Part shown: positions 51,820 through 57,355 of the stretch, piece after piece
Position numbering within the stretch: position 1 is the first letter of the stretch
Layout: each line of letters opens with the position of its first letter
Assembly: GCA_022820835.1 (NCBI GenBank)
Contig: JAJEET010000098.1
Coordinates: 1 to 57,355, forward strand
DNA length: 57,355 bases
Reading direction: 5' to 3'
DNA from: Candidatus Poribacteria bacterium
GTDB taxonomy: Bacteria > Poribacteria > WGA-4E > WGA-3G
The notes under the pieces: generated by a model
Database searches by the model: none
Told to the model about the DNA's origin: nothing
Seen by the model: only the letters and a program-made list of their open reading frames with translations
Translations under genes and position numbers: made by a program

Positions 51820-52899
51820 TCAAGACTGTAGGTTTCCGCAATAAGCACAGGCATCTAACCTGACAGTTTCACCGAACGTTTCACGTTCAGCCGTTAGATA
51901 TGTCTCGTGATTGGTAATGCAGTTTGTGTTTTCACACTGTTTTTCAGTGGTGGTGATCTCTCGCTTCGGTGGTTGCGTCAAGATAAGTTGTTCTAATCCC
52001 ATGAGACTGGCAATCAGTGCCATCCGAACCGGGACTGCATTCGCTGATTGCTCGAAATAGGCAGCACGCGGGTCGTCGTCCAACTCATAAGCGAGTTCAT
52101 TGACGCGCGGGAGCGGGTGCATGATCATCGCATCGGGCTTGGCGTGCTTCATAACCGATGCATTTAACAGGTAACTCCCACGGACAGTCGCTGCATCCAT
52201 GTTCGGAGGAAGCCGCTCCTCTTGAAGTCGGTTAACGTAGATGACATCCAACCTGTCAATTACCTCTGTAACATTTTCTACCTCAAGCGGTATTTGCCCG
52301 TAGCAATGTTCAAGTTGCGCCAGCACCCACGGTGGCATCTGTAGCGGTTTCGGTGCGATATGGATCAGGTTTCCACCGAACCGCGCAACTGCAAGTGCGA
52401 AGGAGTGTGCTGCCCGTCCGAACTGCAAATCGCCGCAGATACCGACGGTTAACCCTTGTATCTGTGATTTCCGGCGTATAATTGTATAGAGATCGGCGAG
52501 TGCTTGTGTCGGGTGTGTGTGGCTGCCGTCTCCACCGTTGATGACAGGGACGTGTGCGTGCTGTGCGATGACACGTGCAACACCCGCCCAGTTGTGGCGA
52601 ACAACAATGAGATCGGCGTAATTCGTTACCATCCGTGCCGTATCTGCAAGCGTTTCGCCTTTAGAAGTGGAGGTTGCACGCGGATCAGAAAAACCGAGGG
52701 TTCTACCGTTGAGCCGTTCCATAGCACTCTCAAAAGAGAGCCGCGTACGTGTGCTCGGTTCATAGAAAAGGGTTGCCAGCAATTTACCACGGCAGATCCC
52801 CGCCCATGTCTCTTGTTGCGACTGCATGCCTGCAGCGAGTCGAAATATTTGTTCGATTTCAAAATTCGACACATCGTCGAGTGTTACCAGATGCCGCAT
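51820..52899 (-). CDS. pyrB: Aspartate carbamoyltransferase with a PyrI-like zinc tail
   Basis: The protein has 359 residues; AGGAGGA precedes the ATG. The carbamoyl-phosphate site S49-T-R-T-R (FYEPSTRTRLSFE), H-P-T-Q-A-L and HPLPRVNEL identify aspartate carbamoyltransferase, which commits carbamoyl phosphate and aspartate to pyrimidine synthesis. After the catalytic part comes a tail of about 45 residues with C322, C327, C351 and C354, spaced C-x4-C-x23-C-x2-C. That is the spacing of the zinc domain of the regulatory chain PyrI. The allosteric nucleotide-binding domain of PyrI is absent. pyrD lies 1 kb upstream on the same strand. Confidence 0.9.
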   Translation of the reverse strand: MRHLVTLDDVSNFEIEQIFRLAAGMQSQQETWAGICRGKLLATLFYEPSTRTRLSFESAMERLNGRTLGFSDPRATSTSKGETLADTARMVTNYADLIVVRHNWAGVARVIAQHAHVPVINGGDGSHTHPTQALADLYTIIRRKSQIQGLTVGICGDLQFGRAAHSFALAVARFGGNLIHIAPKPLQMPPWVLAQLEHCYGQIPLEVENVTEVIDRLDVIYVNRLQEERLPPNMDAATVRGSYLLNASVMKHAKPDAMIMHPLPRVNELAYELDDDPRAAYFEQSANAVPVRMALIASLMGLEQLILTQPPKREITTTEKQCENTNCITNHETYLTAERETFGETVRLDACAYCGNLQS

Positions 52900-52950
52900 C
52901 TTCCTCCTCTGAGGTATTTTGTTAAGTATACCGGTTAATTGTTTAGATTT

Positions 52951-53859
52951 CTATCTATTGAGAGATTCCATAAACGCTTCGAGGCTGTCAGATTGCGGAA
53001 CTGTAAGTAGCACTTGTTTGAGATCCTGCATATCGTCTATAGATTCAAGAGCTGGCTTTAAAGCATGAACGGCATCAGTCTTGAATTGCACCCCAAGCAA
53101 TGTGATGATGCTTTCGATCATGCCTCTTCTCTCACCTTGTTCAAGACCTTGTTCAAGACCTTCTCGTTTCGCTTCTTCTTTTGCTTCTTGGATATAGTGT
53201 TGGAAGAAAGGGGATTCTTGCATGATACCCTCCGGTAAAAGTTGTTTGATTAATTGTGGTTCGTAGACTAAACCGCTAAAAACACCTAATGCTGCCAGTA
53301 AAGTGTCCCGTGTATGTTGGTCTGTGCGGGCTGACGCTGTTGCATCAACGCATTTTTCCAACCAACCATTTGGATCTATGCCTTCTGGGGACTTCATCAG
53401 TGGTGTGAAAGGCAGTAGTCCAGGTGCTTGCATTTCTAAAACTGATTGTCCGTCAATCTCAATCAACCTCACCACTTTGTAGCGCAGTGTATATTCATAA
53501 CCGTGTCCTTTGTAAGCATAATAGCCTTGGTCGTCTCTGCCTGCCCTAGGATGCAGATAGAGGACATTGGAGTAGACCGGTAACTCGTGTAAATTCACAA
53601 GGAAGCCATTATATCCAGCGATACGGGCCCACATCGGTTTTCTGCTGGTATCTGTCTGCACTTCAGTATGAAGTATCACTGTTTCATTACCGAACTGCAC
53701 CTTTAAGGTACTATCATTTTGATGTGTCTTGAGTGTCGGTTCCTCGGTTTCGAGTTTCTCCAGAACTATAATGTCTGAATGCCCCATCATGAATTCTGCG
53801 AATTCTTGTGAGTATTCCAACATGATGTATTTCGCTGCGTTGTCGTAGTACTGTGCCAT
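52951..53859 (-). CDS. Rpn-type PD-(D/E)XK nuclease family protein
   Basis: I start at ATG 53859 (302 residues, MAQYYDNAAKY); a GTG five codons earlier is possible. The N-terminal part resembles the Rpn/YhgA-like recombination-promoting nucleases: an LHTEVQTD strand (E-x-Q) after a preceding acidic strand, and YSNVLYLHP. The C-terminal 100 residues are helical with the tandem EGLEQGLEQGERRG, encoded by a 12-bp repeat at 53134-53157. Such genes are often multicopy and mobile. It separates pyrD from pyrB, suggesting insertion into a pyrimidine cluster. Confidence 0.7.
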   Translation of the reverse strand: MAQYYDNAAKYIMLEYSQEFAEFMMGHSDIIVLEKLETEEPTLKTHQNDSTLKVQFGNETVILHTEVQTDTSRKPMWARIAGYNGFLVNLHELPVYSNVLYLHPRAGRDDQGYYAYKGHGYEYTLRYKVVRLIEIDGQSVLEMQAPGLLPFTPLMKSPEGIDPNGWLEKCVDATASARTDQHTRDTLLAALGVFSGLVYEPQLIKQLLPEGIMQESPFFQHYIQEAKEEAKREGLEQGLEQGERRGMIESIITLLGVQFKTDAVHALKPALESIDDMQDLKQVLLTVPQSDSLEAFMESLNR

Positions 53860-53908
53860 ACTGTTATTATACACAAAATTTTTAGAAAATACAATTTTTT
53901 GACGGTAA

Positions 53909-54838
53909 TTATGGATCCACCTTCAGACTGCCCACTAGTTCTTCAATAGATTTCATATCCGCATTTTTGAGATAGGCGTGAATGCCTTTTACCACTTCCA
54001 TTGATGCTTGTGGGTTGACGAAGTTCGCGGTCCCCACTGCTACAGCGGACGCACCGGCAATAAAAAATTCCACCGCATCTGTTGAAGTCATAATGCCGCC
54101 CATCCCGACGATAGGGATAGAGACGGTTTTGTAGACCTCCCAGACCAATCGCAGCGCGACAGGCTTTATTGCGGGCCCGGAGAGTCCGCCTGTAACGTTT
54201 GCGAGTTCTGGCTTCCGCGTTTCCGCGTTGATTGCCATACCGAGAAGCGTATTGATAGCGGAAAGTCCGTCTGCTCCTGCATCCTCAACGGCACGTGCGA
54301 TGACGGTAATATCTGTGACGTTCGGCGAGAGTTTCACCAGTAATGGTAGGTGCGTTTGTGCACGGACCTCCTTGACAAGCTGATGCGCCAACGTCGCGTC
54401 AACACCGAAACTCATACCGCCGCAATCTAAATTCGGACAAGAGATGTTGAGTTCTACACCCGCAATACCTTCAGCAGTGTTGAGTTTCTCAACGACGGTT
54501 AGGTATTCCTCCACCGTTTTACCACAAACGTTGACGATTACCGGTACATCAAAATCGCGCAGGTAGGGCAGCTTTTCAGAAATAAAACCGTCCACGCCGA
54601 CATTTTGCAACCCAATAGCATTGAGCATACCGGAAGGCGTTTCCATGATACGTTGCATCGGATTGCCGGGCCACGGCACACTCGTAACACCTTTAACGAC
54701 CACCGCGCCGAGTCGGTTCAGATCCACGAAATCGGCGTATTCGGAACCGTAACCGAAGGTGCCAGATGCCGTCATGACGGGGTTCCGCATCTGGATTCCG
54801 CCGATATTCACACTGAGTGATACGTCTGTTGTATCCAT
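53909..54838 (-). CDS. pyrD: Dihydroorotate dehydrogenase, class 1B catalytic subunit
   Basis: The protein has 309 residues of the FMN-binding TIM barrel. K49 (VVVKGVT), the substrate loop N-A-I-G-L-Q-N, the catalytic C134 in NISCPN, and the phosphate-binding GMGGI and VGTANF motifs are all present. Cysteine as base marks class 1, and the sequence pattern fits the NAD-linked 1B type, which works with PyrK. No pyrK is in the window. It oxidises dihydroorotate to orotate. Confidence 0.9.
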   Translation of the reverse strand: MDTTDVSLSVNIGGIQMRNPVMTASGTFGYGSEYADFVDLNRLGAVVVKGVTSVPWPGNPMQRIMETPSGMLNAIGLQNVGVDGFISEKLPYLRDFDVPVIVNVCGKTVEEYLTVVEKLNTAEGIAGVELNISCPNLDCGGMSFGVDATLAHQLVKEVRAQTHLPLLVKLSPNVTDITVIARAVEDAGADGLSAINTLLGMAINAETRKPELANVTGGLSGPAIKPVALRLVWEVYKTVSIPIVGMGGIMTSTDAVEFFIAGASAVAVGTANFVNPQASMEVVKGIHAYLKNADMKSIEELVGSLKVDP

Positions 54839-54870
54839 CTTGTTTTTGTATCCGAAATGACAATAACCGC

Positions 54871-55119
54871 TTAGTGAAAAAATTCGAGAATACCCTCAAA
54901 CAATAGTATAAAAATAATAATAACACATATCTCAATTGGTATTATCACGTGGGACCATTTCGTTGGTAATTTGTCTTTAAAAAAAGTTGCAACGGCTAAG
55001 ATAGATAATACTATGAAGCTTGTCAGTCCGTCAACGATATTCCCTGAAAGGAGATTGCTCGCCGCCAAGCCTATCGCGCACATCCCAGCGAAAATACCGA
55101 CAATGTGATGACGTTTCAT
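54871..55119 (-). CDS. Small membrane protein of 82 residues
   Basis: TAGGAG precedes the ATG at good spacing. Three hydrophobic helices are visible: about 5-24 (HIVGIFAGMCAIGLAASNLL), 28-46 (VDGLTSFIVLSILAVATFF) and 56-80 (VIIPIEICVIIIFILLFEGI). The loop KDKLPTKW is basic. I do not recognise the family. It lies between pyrD and the DUF6785-like gene on the same strand. Confidence 0.65.
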   Translation of the reverse strand: MKRHHIVGIFAGMCAIGLAASNLLSGNIVDGLTSFIVLSILAVATFFKDKLPTKWSHVIIPIEICVIIIFILLFEGILEFFH

Positions 55120-55246
55120 AAGGTATGCTCCTACAAGTGATATGTTTTTAAATATGTGTTAGAATCAGGGCATCAATGCTATAAAAAATTTACCACTAAC
55201 GGACTTCGGATGTCAAGCAATATTTCGTGTTTTCTAAACAAGCGGG

Positions 55247-57214
55247 TTACCAACTCAGGTAGACGACGCGAAAATCGAAAATCAACCCCAAAATGCTAAT
55301 CATAGATGCAACGATTACATCACCGATAACCAAGCCGATGAAAAACGGGATAGAACGCCGGTATAAGCGCACACCGCCTGTTGAGAGCAAAATACGCTTG
55401 ACTGTCCAACTGATTAAGAGCGGAAACCAGAGTCCAGTAAAGGTCCACCAACTCGAAACAACATATCCGACAGGATGTAGAGGCCACTGAATGAATCGCC
55501 ACCGTAAAAGCAGCAGCCCAATAGCAAAAATGAAACCACCAGTCGTGTAGAGCATACCAGCGACACTCGTCTCACTGGGGTTGTAGAGCCATCCAGCAAG
55601 TCTATTGAAGGCGGCACGGGCATACCACGAACGCGCTTGCTCTAAACCGACTTCATACGAAAGATGCAGGTGTCCCCACGCGGCAGAGAGCGCACCTACG
55701 AAGATAGCAATCGCTAATACCCAGAGAAGGTGCGTCGGATTAAAACGGGTTTGATGTGCAAGTTTTAATCCCTCTAACTGGTGCGGCATCGGATGGGCGC
55801 GGTAAGAGAGATGGTTCAGCCAAAAGAAAAGTGACATCACCGAAAGATTCCGATTGCCAATTCGCCGAGTACCGAGTGCGTCTGTTAAGAGAAGATCGGG
55901 ACCGGCGTTGTACAGGTCGTGTGCAGGCGGTCCGAGTTCAGCGCGGATACGCGTGATCGTCACCGACATCGCGGAATACAGAACGAAAAACAGGGTTGCG
56001 AACCAGAGGGACATCCCCGCCTTCAGACAGAACGCCAGAATCAAGATGAACCCGACGAGTACGCCGATTGAGGCCGTTCTATAGTGTAACGCCTCACCGT
56101 CGTCATGTACGGTGTTTTTGCTTGGGTGTTTCTTCAGGGGAACCTTGCTTCTACTAAAGACCGTTCGTAGCACGATCCTGACATGCGCACGTCCCATCCA
56201 CAGCGTCCAGAGGAATAGAGCCAACCATACCCCGCGAATTTGTGCCATCTCCTTCGGGAACCCAATCGCGCCACGCCAACCGAAACTCTCACCCATAATC
56301 CTTTCAAAATGCCAAAATAGATGGAAAAACCAGCAGGAGAACCCTAAATCAAGAGGTATCAAGAAACCTACACCGACCGCAAACGGGAAGAAACTGATAC
56401 GGAAACCCGGGTTATTCATTGCACTCCACGGTTTTTCTGCAAGCCGAAAACTGTGATAAAGCGGAATTGTTGGAAAAACTGGATCAATTTGATGTAAACT
56501 ATAGAGCAGGTTCAAGACAGCAGCGATGCTTAAACCGACTACCATCATCCGTCGATTGAAGAATAGATGCGGTGCGGTTCTTAGGTTACCCACGTTTGAT
56601 GCCGCACGCGTGATTTCATACGGGAGTTGCGCGATCGGATAGGTAAGCCGTTCATGCTCCTGCCACTGTTTGCGTAAAAGCACATTAAGACAGAGCATTG
56701 TCACCCCGATGACAAGACAGAAACCGACCCAGATAAGTGTCGGTAGGAGCCACGCGCTTATATGCGTTTGTAGATAGAACGTGCTTTCGCCTTCATAAAA
56801 ACCGCGCAGGACCTCCTGCTTGCCAACAACAAGCCATTCCGGAAGATGCTGATGAAAGAGTTGTGCCCATTCGTTTTCGGTCGTCGCGTACCAAAAACCG
56901 TTTCCCATCAACGGGACCAGGACTTGTAGCATATCGCGTCCGGCAAAAACAGAAGCTTGGCACAGCATCGCATAAATCGTTAGCAGTTCTGCCTGCGTAA
57001 ATGCCAACGTCGGACGTAAACGGCGTAGGATTGCGCTTAACCCGATAAGCACAAGTAGCGTAAACAGCACGTTGAACAGGAGTGCGAGACTCGTCGGGCG
57101 GTTGGAGTCCCAGATATAACTCAGGTGTAGAATCCAGTAACTATTGAAGGGTATGAGGAGGAGGCCGATCAACGTTGCGCGTAGGGTAACGGGACTTTTT
57201 GATGGGTGTCTCAT
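55247..57214 (-). CDS. DUF6785/DUF6784-like polytopic membrane protein
   Basis: The protein has 655 residues with about 14 hydrophobic segments. Typical stretches are LAFTQAELLTIYAMLCQAS, LTYPIAQLPYEITRAASN, the central IRAELGPPAHDLYNAGPDLL and LSYRAHPMPHQLEGLKLA. These match the large uncharacterised membrane proteins annotated DUF6785/DUF6784, distantly related to OPT transporters. The substrate is unknown. No clear ribosome site precedes the ATG. The 141 nt from 57215 to the window end hold no gene I can support. Confidence 0.65.
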   Translation of the reverse strand: MRHPSKSPVTLRATLIGLLLIPFNSYWILHLSYIWDSNRPTSLALLFNVLFTLLVLIGLSAILRRLRPTLAFTQAELLTIYAMLCQASVFAGRDMLQVLVPLMGNGFWYATTENEWAQLFHQHLPEWLVVGKQEVLRGFYEGESTFYLQTHISAWLLPTLIWVGFCLVIGVTMLCLNVLLRKQWQEHERLTYPIAQLPYEITRAASNVGNLRTAPHLFFNRRMMVVGLSIAAVLNLLYSLHQIDPVFPTIPLYHSFRLAEKPWSAMNNPGFRISFFPFAVGVGFLIPLDLGFSCWFFHLFWHFERIMGESFGWRGAIGFPKEMAQIRGVWLALFLWTLWMGRAHVRIVLRTVFSRSKVPLKKHPSKNTVHDDGEALHYRTASIGVLVGFILILAFCLKAGMSLWFATLFFVLYSAMSVTITRIRAELGPPAHDLYNAGPDLLLTDALGTRRIGNRNLSVMSLFFWLNHLSYRAHPMPHQLEGLKLAHQTRFNPTHLLWVLAIAIFVGALSAAWGHLHLSYEVGLEQARSWYARAAFNRLAGWLYNPSETSVAGMLYTTGGFIFAIGLLLLRWRFIQWPLHPVGYVVSSWWTFTGLWFPLLISWTVKRILLSTGGVRLYRRSIPFFIGLVIGDVIVASMISILGLIFDFRVVYLSW

Positions 57215-57355
57215 ATTACTATAGTTTGGACAGTTTGATCAGATTATAAGTTATGAAAAGTTGGCAGTGTTCTCCCGTTAGGGCTCCCGAACAGATGTTA
57301 GGATTGCCTTCTAAAACTGTTTTTAGGCATCTATTGTGTTAGAAACGACTGCTTT

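Overview
The window looks like a chromosomal segment of an uncultured, Gram-negative-type bacterium rich in surface proteins. The mix of families resembles what I know of Candidatus Poribacteria (sponge-associated) and related marine lineages: several Gfo/Idh/MocA oxidoreductases, a phytanoyl-CoA dioxygenase, two sugar-phosphate isomerase-like TIM barrels, a DUF2961 protein, LamG proteins, a FlgD-like C-terminal tail and a DUF6785-like membrane protein. This assignment is inference from gene content; there is no rRNA or tRNA here to confirm it.

Layout. 1-2.2 kb: the 3' end of a secreted protein, then a choice-of-anchor V / dockerin-like protein and two terminator hairpins. 2.2-8.6 kb (+): two Gfo/Idh/MocA oxidoreductases flanking an FtsX permease, then an ABC-2 exporter (two permeases and an ATPase). 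8.9-10.6 kb (+): two secreted LamG proteins. 10.9-14.7 kb (+): a 1270-residue PD-(D/E)XK nuclease-STAND-type NTPase with its own promoter, a candidate defence gene. 14.8-29.2 kb (-): one long same-strand block encoding a 2443-residue hybrid (LysM, pseudo-peptidase, coiled coil, FtsX permease), a 58-residue membrane protein, an OPT-like membrane protein, a duplicated-domain protein, a PqqD-like protein, a MacB/LolD-type ATPase, a SelA-like PLP enzyme and an MBL-fold hydrolase. A divergent XRE regulator follows at 29.7 kb. 30-42 kb (-): accessory metabolism, including alcohol dehydrogenase, phytanoyl-CoA dioxygenase, a DNA methyltransferase with a frameshifted start, a DUF350 protein, a large carbohydrate-active-like protein with an acidic N-terminus, DUF2961 (GH172-like), two isomerases and a galactonate dehydratase-like enolase. 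42.2-51.8 kb (+): seven tandem paralogous secreted proteins that join carboxypeptidase-regulatory-like modules to C-type-lectin-like domains, behind one good promoter. 51.8-57.2 kb (-): pyrB with a fused PyrI-like zinc tail, an Rpn-type nuclease, pyrD, a small membrane protein and a DUF6785-like membrane protein.

The strongest candidates for undescribed biology are the tandem C-type-lectin array, including one gene that looks like a mosaic of two neighbours; the giant FtsX/pseudo-peptidase operon; and the nuclease-STAND protein. At the DNA level the spacers carry several families of small structured repeats. In one, constant flanks surround stem-loops whose sequence changes while pairing is kept. 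In another, two 15-bp inverted repeats differ by a compensatory base-pair change and share a 24-nt loop length. A third is a pair of about 150-bp MITE-like copies 24 kb apart. I saw no CRISPR array, tRNA, rRNA, transposase of a classical IS, or diversity-generating retroelement.
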